Source of the DNA: Knoellia remsis
GTDB lineage: Bacteria; Actinomycetota; Actinomycetes; Actinomycetales; Dermatophilaceae
Direction: 5' to 3'
NCBI RefSeq assembly: GCF_003002895.1
Contig: NZ_PVTI01000001.1
Location: 62,001-126,000, forward strand
DNA: 64,000 nt
Part shown: positions 24,707 through 34,027 of the stretch, in pieces
How the letters are laid out: every line of letters begins with the position of its first letter
Position numbering within the stretch: position 1 is the stretch's first letter
Notes under the pieces: generated by a model
The model's database searches: none
The model's input: the letters and a program-made list of their open reading frames with translations, nothing else
What the model was told of the DNA's origin: nothing
Made by a program: the position numbers and the translations under genes

Positions 24707-26500
24707 TCACTCGGCGCGGAACTCGGCGGCCTTCCCGAGATCGGCCCGGTCGCGGATCTCGATCGCCTTCCCCGGCGTCCCCATCTCGAGGACGACGAGC
24801 TCGTTCTCGCCCTCGCGCCACAGCGGTGCCGGGGCATAGAGCGTGCGCTGCGGCCCCGCCGCGTCGTAGCGACCGAGCAGGAAACCGTTGAGCCACAGGA
24901 ACCCCCGGCCCCACTCCGGCAAAGCCAGGTACCCATCCGCCGGCGCGTCGACGACAACGGTCGCGGCGGCATACACCGGACCCTCGGTGGGCACCTCGTC
25001 AGGCGAGCCGAACGAGATCCCGGCAGTGAACCCCTCGGCGTCGAGCTCGACGGCCGTGCTCTCCCAGCCGTGGATGAAGCGGTGCGCGATGCGGATGCCC
25101 GACACGCCCTTGCGGTCCCGCCCGACGCGCGGGCCGAAGTTGATCCGGCCGCGGTTCTCGACGAGCACCTCCACCGGGGTGGGCTCACCGTCGGTGCGCG
25201 GCGTCAGCGGTATGCCGGCCGCGGCCTCGGGCGCGTCGACGACCGCCACGCGCGTGCCGTCGACGAAGACGTGGGCACGGTCCGCGAGGTCGTCGAGGAC
25301 GAGCTGGCGGCCGTCCGGTGGCACGAGCACGCTGCCGCGGTAGAGCACGAGCCCGCGACCCGAGCCGAGCTCCTCCATCGTCACCGGCATCGGCCGGCGC
25401 ACCGGCTCGCCCCACGACGACGCGCTGTCGTCGAACGACGCCCACCGGTCCACCTCGACGGTGCGCGGCTCGAGACGCGGCAGGAGCGGCGGCGGCTCGA
25501 CGTCGGGGAGTTCGAAATGCCGGCCGATGACGTCGCGGAACGCGTGGAACTTCGCGGTGATCTCACCGCCCTCGCCGACCGGGGCGTCGTAGTCGTAGCT
25601 CGTCACCGTCGGCTGGAGGACGCCGTCGAAGTTGGCACCGTTCCACAGGCCGAAGTTGGTGCCGCCGTGGGCCATGTAGAAGTTCACCGAGCCGCCGGCG
25701 GACAGCATGTCGTCGAGGACCTGAGCGGCTTCCTGCGGGTCGCGGGTGTGGTGGTCCTCGCCCCAGTGGTCGAACCAGCCGTGCCAGAACTCCATGCACA
25801 TCTTCGGCTCTCCGGGGCGGAAGACCTCGAGCTCGCCGAACGCCTTCGCTGCCCGCGAGCCGAAGTTCACCGTCGCGGCGAGCCCGGGGAGGGTGCCGTT
25901 CGCCAGCCAGTCCGGGCCGGGCCCGTCCGAGGTGAACAGCGGCACGTCGACGCCGCGCCGGACGAGTCCGTCGCGGACGTGTTCGAGGTATGCCGTGTCG
26001 TCACCGAACGAGCCGTACTCGTTCTCCACCTGGACCGCGACGACGGGCCCGCCCTGGGTGGCCAGCCGCGGCAGCACGCGCGGGATGAGCTCGTCGAGGT
26101 ACTCGTCCACCGCGGCGAGGTAGGCGGGATCGGAGGTGCGCAGCTGCATACCCGCAGTGCGGTGCAGCCATCCAGGGAAGCCGCCGAAGTCCCACTCGGC
26201 ACAGATGAACGGACCCGGCCGCAGGAGCACGTCGAGGCCCTGCGCCTGGGCGATCTCGAGGAAGTGCGGCAGGTCGCGCCAGCCGCTGAAGTCGTACACC
26301 CCGGGCGCCGGCGAGTGGAAGTTCCACGCGACGTAGGTTTCGATGGTGTTGAGGCCCATCGCCGCGAGCCGGGCCAGCCGGTCCTCCCAGAGGTCCGGGT
26401 GGACACGGAAGTAGTGGACGGCGCCGGACACGACGCGGTCGGGGAAGGGGCCGTCGGCTGCGGGGGTGGTGTCGGCGGACTCGGCGTCTGACGCGCCCAT
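24707..26500 (-). CDS. Glycoside hydrolase family 35 beta-galactosidase
   Basis: The 597-residue enzyme starts SGAVHYFRVHPDLWEDRL, the family 35 opening, and has the acid/base Glu in VQVENEYGSFG and the nucleophile Glu in MCMEFWHGWFDHWG. The C-terminal jelly-roll region carries GRGFLWLNGFLLGRYD, also typical. No signal peptide is seen, so it cuts imported galactosides in the cytoplasm. GGAGG lies before the ATG. It is divergent from the DeoR regulator, whose probable operator repeats lie between the two genes. Confidence 0.92.
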   Translation of the reverse strand: MGASDAESADTTPAADGPFPDRVVSGAVHYFRVHPDLWEDRLARLAAMGLNTIETYVAWNFHSPAPGVYDFSGWRDLPHFLEIAQAQGLDVLLRPGPFICAEWDFGGFPGWLHRTAGMQLRTSDPAYLAAVDEYLDELIPRVLPRLATQGGPVVAVQVENEYGSFGDDTAYLEHVRDGLVRRGVDVPLFTSDGPGPDWLANGTLPGLAATVNFGSRAAKAFGELEVFRPGEPKMCMEFWHGWFDHWGEDHHTRDPQEAAQVLDDMLSAGGSVNFYMAHGGTNFGLWNGANFDGVLQPTVTSYDYDAPVGEGGEITAKFHAFRDVIGRHFELPDVEPPPLLPRLEPRTVEVDRWASFDDSASSWGEPVRRPMPVTMEELGSGRGLVLYRGSVLVPPDGRQLVLDDLADRAHVFVDGTRVAVVDAPEAAAGIPLTPRTDGEPTPVEVLVENRGRINFGPRVGRDRKGVSGIRIAHRFIHGWESTAVELDAEGFTAGISFGSPDEVPTEGPVYAAATVVVDAPADGYLALPEWGRGFLWLNGFLLGRYDAAGPQRTLYAPAPLWREGENELVVLEMGTPGKAIEIRDRADLGKAAEFRAE

Positions 26501-26530
26501 GGGGCCTCCGCTCAGGAGTGGACGGAAAGG

Positions 26531-26563
26531 TGAGTGAATCTGCCCGGATCAGTGAGATTCTGC
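26531..26563. promoter_or_regulatory. Probable operator repeats between GH35 and DeoR genes
   Basis: Direct repeats AGTGAATCTGC (26533-26543) and AGTGAGATTCTGC (26551-26563) start 18 bases apart in the divergent promoter region and lie 33-63 bases before the GH35 start. DeoR-family repressors often bind such direct repeats. A TATCAT at 26598-26603 could be the -10 box for the regulator. Confidence 0.5.
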
Positions 26564-26654
26564 TCAGGTTCACGCGGACAAGCGGTGCTCGAAAAAGTAT
26601 CATGGGCCCCGCTCCCCACCGCCGCGCCGCCCACCCACGACGATTGCGACCCTC

Positions 26655-27461
26655 ATGCGACAGCAACGACTCAACGCCCTCATCGAGCTCATCAGCGAAC
26701 GCGGGCACGTGTCGATCCCCGACGTGGAGGAGGCACTCGGCGTCTCGGCCGCCACCGCCCGCCGCGACATCTCCCTCCTCGCCGAGCAGCGCCTCGTGAC
26801 TCGCACGCACGGTGGTGCGACGGCGCTGGGGTCGGCCTACGAGCTGCCGCTGCAGTACAAGATCGCCAAGGAGGCCGACGCCAAGCGCGCCATCGCCCGG
26901 GCGGTCGCCCAACTGGTGCGCCCCGGCGAGGTCCTCGCCGTCAACGGCGGGACCACGACGACCGAGGTCGTGCGCGAGATCGTGCGCCGCGAGGACCTTG
27001 CCGCCGACGCGAGCATCACCGTCGTGACCAACGCGCTCAACATCGCCTACGAGCTGTCGATCCGGCCCAACGTCACGATCGTCGTCACCGGTGGCACGGC
27101 GCGCTCGCAGTCGTTCGAGCTCATCGGGCCGCTCAGCGACGACGTGCTCGCGAAGATCGTCGTCGACACGGCGATCATCGGCGTCGACGGCTTCAGCGTC
27201 CGCGGCGGTGTCACCACCATCCATCCGGCCGAGGCCAAGGTGAGCGGCCAGTTCATCAAGGGCGCCAGCCGGACGATCGTCGTGGCCGACCACACGAAGC
27301 TGGACAGGGTCACCCTGGCGCGCATCGTCGACCTCGAGGCGGTGACCACGCTCGTCACCGACCGTCCGCTGCCGGCGACGCTCCAGGAGGCCGTCAAGGC
27401 CTCCGGGATCGAGGTGGTCGTGGCCCCGCCGGGCAAGGAGAACGGACACCGCGGCCAGTAG
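26655..27461 (+). CDS. DeoR-family transcriptional regulator
   Basis: The 268-residue protein has the N-terminal helix-turn-helix of DeoR proteins (RQQRLNALIELISERGHVSIPDVEEALGV is the start; HTH continues to RDISLLAEQRLVTRTHGGA) and a C-terminal sugar-phosphate sensor domain (NGGTTTTEVVRE, VVTNALNIAYEL, IIGVDGF, VVADHTKLDR). It probably represses the divergent GH35 gene and perhaps the downstream GH63-SDR pair until a phosphorylated sugar binds. The first Met in frame at 26655 starts the HTH directly; no Shine-Dalgarno sequence is seen. Confidence 0.93.
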   Translation: MRQQRLNALIELISERGHVSIPDVEEALGVSAATARRDISLLAEQRLVTRTHGGATALGSAYELPLQYKIAKEADAKRAIARAVAQLVRPGEVLAVNGGTTTTEVVREIVRREDLAADASITVVTNALNIAYELSIRPNVTIVVTGGTARSQSFELIGPLSDDVLAKIVVDTAIIGVDGFSVRGGVTTIHPAEAKVSGQFIKGASRTIVVADHTKLDRVTLARIVDLEAVTTLVTDRPLPATLQEAVKASGIEVVVAPPGKENGHRGQ

Positions 27462-27561
27462 GTCACGCACGCTCGCCGACCTCGTCGTCGGCGCGCCTCG
27501 TGGGCCCGCGAGGGCGCGCCCCCACGGCCGTCGCGAGGTCGACTCCTGACAGAGTGGTGCC

Positions 27562-30354
27562 ATGACGTCCGTCGAGCCCGATGAACGCCCGCAGACCCCG
27601 GAGCACCAACGGCTCCTCGACTCGCCGGAGGACGGTGACCCCTGGCGCGCCTGGGGACCCTACGTGTCCGGGCGGCAGTGGGGCACCGTCCGCGAGGACT
27701 ACTCCGCCGACGGTGACGCGTGGAGCTTCTTCCCCTTCGACCACGCCTCGAAGCGCACCTACCGCTGGGGCGAGGACGGCATCGCCGGGCTCTGTGACCG
27801 CTACGGCTTCCTCAACCTCGCCATCGCGATGTGGAACGGGCAGGACGACCGGCTCAAGGAGCGCTACTTCGGCCTGACCAACGGGGAGGGCAACCACGGC
27901 GAGGACGTCAAGGAGTACTGGTGGCACCTCGACGCGACCCCGACGCACAGCTGGGCCCAGCACCTCTATCGCTACCCGCAGCGCGCCTTCCCGTATGCCG
28001 TCCTGCGCAGTGAGAATGCCGCGCGCGGCTACGACGTTCCCGAGTTCCAGCTCGCCGACACCGGTGTGCTCGACGAGGATCGGTTCTTCGACGTCGTGAC
28101 GACGCATGCCAAGGCGGATGTCGGCGACGTCCTCGTGACCTACGAGGCGACGAACCGCGGGCCGGAGGCGGCGCCGCTCGACCTCGTCCCGCAGCTGTGG
28201 TTCCGCAACACCTGGGCCTGGGGCCGGGACACCCGCACACCGGTCATCGAGGTCGTCGGCGACGCGCCCGACGGGACGGTGCTGTTGCGTGCCACCCACG
28301 CCCACATCGGCGTCGTCGAGCTCGTCGCCGAGGGGGCGCCGGAGGTGCTCGTCTGCGACAACGAGACCAACGTGCCCGCCTGCTTCGGTGCGGGCGAGAG
28401 CCTCAGCCCCTATCCCAAGAACGCTGTCGAGGCGGCGATCGTCGGTGGCGACCGGAGCCTGCTCTCACCCGACGGCCGCGGCACCAAGGTCGGGCTCCGC
28501 TACCGCTTCGACGCTGTCGCGCCGGGGGAGACCGTGCGCATCCGGCTCCGGCTGCGTGATGACGCCTGGGAGCCGGGACGATCCACGGCCGCGGCGCCCG
28601 CGGTGATCCAGGACTCGGCGACACCGGCCAGTGCGCCGCCTCCCGGCACGCCGGGCGACCCGGGCCCGCTCGGCGCCGGCCTCGGCGACGACTTCGAGGA
28701 CGTCCTCGCCCTCCGTCGCCGCGAGGCCGATGACTTCTACGCCTCGGTCATCCCCGGGCAGGTCACCGACGACGAGCGACTCGTCGCCCGCCGCGCCTTC
28801 GCCGGCCTCAACTGGGGCAAGCAGCTCTACCGCTACAACGTGCGCGAGTGGCTCGAGGGCGATCCGGCGGGACCGCCGCCGCCGGAGAGCCGAAAGGCCA
28901 AGGAGCCCTACGGGCGCAACACCTCCTGGACGCATGTCGCGCTCGCCGATGTCGTCTCCATGCCCGACGAGTGGGAGTACCCGTGGTTCGCGGCGTGGGA
29001 CCTCGCGTTCCACACCGTCGCCATCGCCCACATGGACCCGGCGTTCGCCAAGAACCAGCTGCTCCTCATGGTGCGCGAGTGGGCGCAACACCCCAACGGG
29101 CAGCTGCCGGCATACGAATGGTCCTTCGGTGACGTCAACCCGCCGGTGCACGCGTGGGCGGCGTGGCAGGTCTACGTCCTCGACGGCTCGCGGGACCAGG
29201 CGTTCCTCATCAAGGTGTTCACCAAGCTGCTCTTCAACTTCTCGTGGTGGCTCAACCGCAAGGACAGCGACGGGTCGAACCTCTTCGAGGGCGGCTTCCT
29301 CGGGATGGACAACATCAGCGTCTTCGACCGCTCGCGGGAGGTGCCGGCCGGCTGGCGGCTGGAGCAGTCCGACGCGACGAGCTGGATGGCGTTCACCTGC
29401 CTGCAGATGCTGCGCATCGCTCTCGAGCTGAGCCGGGTCGACCGCGCGTGGGACGGGCTCGCCACGACCTTCCTCGAGCACTTCTTCTCCATCGCCGACG
29501 CCATGGAGTACTTCGGCACCGACGGTGTCTCGCTGTGGAACGAGGAGGACGGGTTCTTCTACGACATGCTCGTCGACCCCGAGGGCAAGGCCCACCCGGT
29601 GCGGGTGCGTTCCCTCGTCGGGCTGCTCCCGCTCATCGCGGTGGCCGAGGTCCCCAGCTGGTCCTTCGACGAGCTCACCGACTTCGCGGCCAGGCTGCGC
29701 TGGTCACAGGAGCGTCGGCCCGAGCTCACCGACGCGCTGCTGCACACCCAGGACGGCGACGGCTCGCACTACACCCTCACGCCGGTTCCACGTCCGCGGA
29801 TCGAGGCGCTGCTCCGGCGGCTCTTCGACGAGGGCGAGTTCCTCGCGCCGCACGGCATCCGCTCCCTCTCGGCGGCCTACCGCGGCGGGCAGAGCCTCGA
29901 CCTCGGCGAGACGAGCGTGCACATCCAGTACGACCCGGGCGAGTCCTCGACGGGCATGTTCGGCGGCAACAGCAACTGGCGCGGGCCGATCTGGTTCCCG
30001 ACCAACGTGCTCATCCTCGACGCGCTGCTCACCTTCGCCGACAGCGCGGACGGTGACATTCGGGTCGAGTTCCCGACCGGCTCCGGGACACAGGTGTCGC
30101 TCGAGGAGGCCGCCTACGGCATCAGGGACCGGCTCATCTCACTCTTCCGCGCCGGCGCGGGCGGGCGTCGCCCGGGCACGCCGCGCGAGCACCCGTCGGG
30201 GCCGCTGTGGGACGCCCACCCGACATTCAGCGAGCACTTCAACGGCGACACCGGCGTCGGCCTCGGCGCCACCCACCAGACCGGGTGGACGGCACTCGTC
30301 GCCCACCTCATCTGCACCACGCCCCAAGACCTGCAGAAGGAGATCGACTCATGA
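27562..30354 (+). CDS. Glycoside hydrolase, GH63/MGH1-like glucosidase
   Basis: The 930-residue protein belongs to the bacterial glucosidases related to mannosyl-oligosaccharide glucosidase (GH63, alpha/alpha-six barrel). Visible family sequences include WGTVREDYSADGDAWSFFPF near the N-terminus, NREW-like YNVREWLEGDP, PWFAAWDLAFHTVA, EQSDATSWMAFTCLQML and the C-terminal NSNWRGPIWFPTNVLI. It has no signal peptide. The natural substrate is unknown. The stop overlaps the next start (ATGA). CAGAGT lies 6 bases before the ATG, suggesting a leaderless start. Confidence 0.87.
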   Translation: MTSVEPDERPQTPEHQRLLDSPEDGDPWRAWGPYVSGRQWGTVREDYSADGDAWSFFPFDHASKRTYRWGEDGIAGLCDRYGFLNLAIAMWNGQDDRLKERYFGLTNGEGNHGEDVKEYWWHLDATPTHSWAQHLYRYPQRAFPYAVLRSENAARGYDVPEFQLADTGVLDEDRFFDVVTTHAKADVGDVLVTYEATNRGPEAAPLDLVPQLWFRNTWAWGRDTRTPVIEVVGDAPDGTVLLRATHAHIGVVELVAEGAPEVLVCDNETNVPACFGAGESLSPYPKNAVEAAIVGGDRSLLSPDGRGTKVGLRYRFDAVAPGETVRIRLRLRDDAWEPGRSTAAAPAVIQDSATPASAPPPGTPGDPGPLGAGLGDDFEDVLALRRREADDFYASVIPGQVTDDERLVARRAFAGLNWGKQLYRYNVREWLEGDPAGPPPPESRKAKEPYGRNTSWTHVALADVVSMPDEWEYPWFAAWDLAFHTVAIAHMDPAFAKNQLLLMVREWAQHPNGQLPAYEWSFGDVNPPVHAWAAWQVYVLDGSRDQAFLIKVFTKLLFNFSWWLNRKDSDGSNLFEGGFLGMDNISVFDRSREVPAGWRLEQSDATSWMAFTCLQMLRIALELSRVDRAWDGLATTFLEHFFSIADAMEYFGTDGVSLWNEEDGFFYDMLVDPEGKAHPVRVRSLVGLLPLIAVAEVPSWSFDELTDFAARLRWSQERRPELTDALLHTQDGDGSHYTLTPVPRPRIEALLRRLFDEGEFLAPHGIRSLSAAYRGGQSLDLGETSVHIQYDPGESSTGMFGGNSNWRGPIWFPTNVLILDALLTFADSADGDIRVEFPTGSGTQVSLEEAAYGIRDRLISLFRAGAGGRRPGTPREHPSGPLWDAHPTFSEHFNGDTGVGLGATHQTGWTALVAHLICTTPQDLQKEIDS

Positions 30355-31172
30355 GCACCGAGGTACGCAGCGACTCACACACCGGCGCGAAAACCGCTGG
30401 CGCACAGGCTCGCCCGCTCGAGGGCAAGGTCGTCGTCGTCACCGGCGGCAACTCCGGCATCGGCGAGGGCATCGTCCGCGAGGCGGCGGCGCAGGGGGCG
30501 AAGGTCGTCATCGACTACGTCTCGCGGCCCGAGGACACCGACGCGATCATCCGCGACATCGAGGCCGCCGGTGGGCAGGCCGTCGGCTGCGAGGCCGACG
30601 TGTCCAAGGTCGCCGACCTGCGCAAGCTCGTCGACACCGCAGTCGAGACGTTTGGGCGGCTCGACGTCATGGTCAACAACGCCGGCGTCGAGTTCGGCGA
30701 GACCGTCGCGACGCTCACCGAGGAGAAGTACGACCTCCTCATGGCGATCAACCTCAAGGGTGCCGTCTTCGGCACGAAGCTCGCCGCCGAGCAGATGCGC
30801 AGCCAGGGCGACGGTGGCGTCATCATCAACATCACCTCGACGCACGAAGACTGGCCGATGCCGAGCGACCTCGCCTACTGCATCTCCAAGGGCGGCATGC
30901 GCATGCTCACCCGCACCGCCGGGGTCGAGCTCGGTCCGGACAGGATCCGCGTCGTCGGTGTCGGCCCCGGCGCCATCAACACCCCGATCAACGCCGACGA
31001 CACCCCCGAGCAGACCGCTGCGCTCGAGGCGGCGATCCCGCTTGGCTACATCGGAACCACGCAGGAGATGGGCAAGGTCGTGTGCTGGGCCGCGTCCGAT
31101 GCTGCCTCCTACGTCACCGCGACGACGGTCATGGCCGACGGCGGCCTCATGCAGAAGCCCGGCGCCGTCTGA
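30351..31172 (+). CDS. Short-chain dehydrogenase, glucose-1-dehydrogenase-like
   Basis: The 273-residue SDR has the NAD(P) motif TGGNSGIGEG, NNAG at VMVNNAGVEF, the catalytic Ser in NITSTHE and YCISK (Tyr-x3-Lys). Similarity in layout is to glucose 1-dehydrogenases, which fits its translation directly coupled to the glucosidase-like gene before it: AGGAG lies in the end of that gene and the ATG overlaps its stop by 4 bases. The pair could release and oxidise glucose; this is inference from context. An extra N-terminal stretch of about 20 residues precedes the fold. Confidence 0.85.
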   Translation: MSTEVRSDSHTGAKTAGAQARPLEGKVVVVTGGNSGIGEGIVREAAAQGAKVVIDYVSRPEDTDAIIRDIEAAGGQAVGCEADVSKVADLRKLVDTAVETFGRLDVMVNNAGVEFGETVATLTEEKYDLLMAINLKGAVFGTKLAAEQMRSQGDGGVIINITSTHEDWPMPSDLAYCISKGGMRMLTRTAGVELGPDRIRVVGVGPGAINTPINADDTPEQTAALEAAIPLGYIGTTQEMGKVVCWAASDAASYVTATTVMADGGLMQKPGAV

Positions 31173-31201
31173 CCGGCTGCCCACCCCCACCACACTCACC
31201 C

Positions 31202-31393
31202 CCGTCCCGATCTCACCCAATTGGACGGTTGGGGACGGGACTCGCGGGTATGCCGTCCGCTCACCTTCCGTCCCGATCTCACCCAATTGGACGCTCCGGG
31301 ACGGGACTCGCCGGTATGCCGTCCGCTCACCTTCCGTCCCGATCTCACCCAATTGGACGCTCCGGGACGGGACTCGCCGGTATGCCGTCCGCT
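31202..31393. repeat. Three tandem copies of a 66-bp intergenic repeat
   Basis: Copies are 31202-31267, 31268-31333 and 31334-31393 (last one cut short). The second and third are identical over their common length; the first differs at a few bases near its middle. Each unit holds an inverted repeat CCGTCCCG/CGGGACGG, the palindrome CCAATTGG in its loop, and one GTATGCCGTCCGC word. Located between the SDR and dinG; the hairpins may act as terminators. Confidence 0.9.
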
Positions 31394-31487
31394 GAGAGTG
31401 CGTGCACAACTCACCAATTCCTCCCCTCCGGCACGCACCTGTGGGTGGCGGGACGAGCGGCGAACCAACGCGGCATAGGCTGACCCG

Positions 31488-33788
31488 GTGCCGACCCTCG
31501 ACGACCTCCTCGCCGCCGCCGTCAGCGGCGTCGGAGGCAGCGAGCGCCCCGGCCAGGTGACGATGGCGCACGCCGTGGCCAAGGCCGTCGACACCGGAGA
31601 ACACCTCCTCGTCCAGGCCGGCACCGGCACCGGCAAGTCCCTCGCCTACCTCGTCCCGGCGGTCCAGCACGCCGTCGACACGGGCACCCCGGCGGTCGTC
31701 GCCACCGCGACCCTCGCCCTCCAGGCGCAGATCGTCGACCGCGACATGCCCCGCGTCGCCGACGCGCTCGAGCCGCTGCTCGGCCGTCGCCCGACCTATG
31801 CGATCGTCAAGGGCCGCCGCAACTACGTCTGCCTGCACAAGCTCGAGGGCGGCTTCCCCGACGACGACGAAAGCTCCCTGCTCAGCGTCGGCGACGTCGA
31901 CAAGCAGGCCGGCCGTCTCGGACAGGAGGTCGTCCGGCTGCGCGAGTGGGCGGGCGAGACCGAGTCGGGCGACCGTGACGAGCTCGTCCCCGGGGTCTCC
32001 GAGCGTGCCTGGCGGCAGGTGTCGGTCAGTGCAGAGGAGTGTCTCGGCAGCAAGTGCCCCATGGTGAACGACTGCTTCGTCGAGCTGTCCCGCAAAGCCG
32101 CCAAGGACGTCGACATCATCGTCACGAACCATTCCTTCATGGCCATCGACGCCTTCGAGGGACGCCAGATGCTGCCGGAGCACGACGTCCTCGTCGTCGA
32201 CGAGGCGCACGAGCTCGTCGACCGTGTCACCGCGACCATCACTGACGAGGTCACCCCCGGCATGGCCCGCACTGCCTCGAAAAGGGCTGGGAGACAAGCG
32301 GACTCGAGCGAGACGATCGACGACGCCGCGACCTTCCTCGAGTCGGTCCTGGAGGAGATCCCCGAAGGCCGGTTGACGGCGATCCCCGACAACCTCGCTC
32401 TCGCGCTCGGCCGTCTCCGCGACACGACGAGGCAGGTGCAGTCCGAGCTCAAGCCGCCACCCGGTCAGGAGCCCGACGGCGCCCGGCAGATGGCCCGCGC
32501 CGCGGTCGACGAGCTGCACGAGAACGCCGCCCGCATCCTCGAGGAACGCGAGCTCGACGTCGTCTGGGTCAACAAGGACCCACGGCGGGGGAGCGTGCTG
32601 CGGGTCGCGCCGATGAGCGTGGCGATGCTCGTGCGCGACAAGGTCTTCGAGGACCGCACCGTCGTCCTCACGAGCGCGACGCTCGAGCTCGGCGGCACTT
32701 TCGACGCGGTCGCCGGCACCATCGGCCTGCGCGGCGAGGGGTCGCCGAAGTGGTCCGGTCTCGACGTCGGCAGCCCCTTCGACTACCCGCAGCAGGGGAT
32801 CGCCTACGTCGCGAAGCACCTCCCGCCGCCCGGCCGGGACGGTGCCTCGCCCGAGAGCATGGACGAGATCGAGGCGCTGGTCCGCGCCGCCGGGGGCCGT
32901 ACCCTCGGCCTCTTCTCATCGATGCGCGCCGCCCGCGCGGCGACCGACGAGATGCGCGAGCGCCTCAAGGACCTCGAGGGCGACCTGACGATCCTCTGTC
33001 AGGGCGAGGACCAGATCTCCACCCTCGTCCGGCAGTTCGCACGCGACCCGCGCACCTGCCTCTTCGGGACCCTCAGCCTCTGGCAGGGCGTCGACGTGCC
33101 CGGTTCGTCGTGCCAGCTCGTCATCATCGACCGCATCCCGTTCCCGCGCCCCGACGACCCGCTCGCCTCGGCCCGCTCACGGGCCATCGCCCGCATGGGC
33201 GGCAACGGCTTCATGGCCGTCTCGGCGACTCACGCCGCGCTCCGGCTCGCCCAGGGGGCCGGTCGCCTCATCCGACGGGGAGACGACCGCGGCGTCGTCG
33301 CCTTCCTCGACTCGCGGATGATGAGTGCGCGGTATGCCGGGTTCCTCCAGCGCTCGTTGCCTCCCTTCTGGCCCACTGCGGACCGCAACCTCGTGCTCAA
33401 TGCCCTGAAGCGGCTCGATGCGACCGCCCCGCCGCCGCTCGAGGTCGCCGACCCGGCGCTGCGCGGGCTCACCGGAGCGGTCAAGGGCACGGCGATGGGG
33501 GACGCCGCGGTCGCCGAGGCCGAGGCGAAGGGCGAGGTCGACGCCACAGACTCGCGCCCGATCGCGACCGCGCCACCGCCCGCCCCGTCGGCGTCGGCGC
33601 GCACGGCCGTGACGCAGGGCCACGCGTGGACCGAACAGGCCGACGAGGAACTGCGCGACGGTGTCGAGCTCGGCCTGTCGGTCGAGGAGCTCGCCGAGTC
33701 CCTCGAGCTGCCCACCGAGGCCGTCGCGGCCCGGCTCGACAGCCTCGGCCTCGAGGCCGGCACCGGCGCCACCCTCACCTTCGACTGA
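31488..33788 (+). CDS. dinG: ATP-dependent DNA helicase DinG-like (XPD family)
   Basis: The 766-residue helicase shows Walker A QAGTGTGKSLAY, the four cysteines of the 4Fe-4S domain (NYVC, EECLGSKC, NDC), DEAH at VVDEAHEL and motif VI AQGAGRLIRRGDD. It unwinds 5'-tailed DNA and R-loops in repair. The last 60 residues include a Gly/Ala/Pro-rich linker and a small HTH-like segment (LSVEELAESLELPTEAVAARL). GTG start: TAGGCT lies 6 bases upstream with no Shine-Dalgarno sequence, a leaderless pattern. No LexA box was seen in front of it. Confidence 0.93.
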   Translation: MPTLDDLLAAAVSGVGGSERPGQVTMAHAVAKAVDTGEHLLVQAGTGTGKSLAYLVPAVQHAVDTGTPAVVATATLALQAQIVDRDMPRVADALEPLLGRRPTYAIVKGRRNYVCLHKLEGGFPDDDESSLLSVGDVDKQAGRLGQEVVRLREWAGETESGDRDELVPGVSERAWRQVSVSAEECLGSKCPMVNDCFVELSRKAAKDVDIIVTNHSFMAIDAFEGRQMLPEHDVLVVDEAHELVDRVTATITDEVTPGMARTASKRAGRQADSSETIDDAATFLESVLEEIPEGRLTAIPDNLALALGRLRDTTRQVQSELKPPPGQEPDGARQMARAAVDELHENAARILEERELDVVWVNKDPRRGSVLRVAPMSVAMLVRDKVFEDRTVVLTSATLELGGTFDAVAGTIGLRGEGSPKWSGLDVGSPFDYPQQGIAYVAKHLPPPGRDGASPESMDEIEALVRAAGGRTLGLFSSMRAARAATDEMRERLKDLEGDLTILCQGEDQISTLVRQFARDPRTCLFGTLSLWQGVDVPGSSCQLVIIDRIPFPRPDDPLASARSRAIARMGGNGFMAVSATHAALRLAQGAGRLIRRGDDRGVVAFLDSRMMSARYAGFLQRSLPPFWPTADRNLVLNALKRLDATAPPPLEVADPALRGLTGAVKGTAMGDAAVAEAEAKGEVDATDSRPIATAPPPAPSASARTAVTQGHAWTEQADEELRDGVELGLSVEELAESLELPTEAVAARLDSLGLEAGTGATLTFD

Positions 33789-33858
33789 GGTCGTCCGCGC
33801 GCGGGGTGGTCGCGTGGCCGTTCCTGCGCCGTATGCCGCCCGCTCGCCTTCGGCGTTG

Positions 33859-33884
33859 CTGCGCCCCTCACGCCGGGGGCGCAG
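33859..33884. terminator. Stem-loop after dinG
   Basis: CTGCGCCCC and GGGGCGCAG flank an 8-base loop in the 239-base gap after dinG. The gap also has one GTATGCCG word (33830) and another GC-rich dyad near 33910-33945; no gene is seen. Confidence 0.55.
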
Positions 33885-34027
33885 ATCGTGGCCAGGGGCG
33901 TCGGTATGGGTGCGCCCCGGACCAGCCTCGGCGCCGGTCGAGCCATCGGCGCAGAAATGCTGAACCCCACCACCGCAGCACCCCAGCCGGGCGCTCGTCG
34001 TCGGACCCGCGTGGCAGAGTGACCCGC

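Noticed and set aside
31202-31393. CRISPR array or repeat protein
   Set aside because: Units are head-to-tail with no unique spacers, no cas genes are present, and the translated 22-residue repeat has atypical composition for a protein of this genome.
33789-34027. Remnant of comEC before holA
   Set aside because: No frame in this 239-base gap shows ComEC-like helices or motifs; the gene is simply not here. It therefore gives no support to the uptake-sequence idea.
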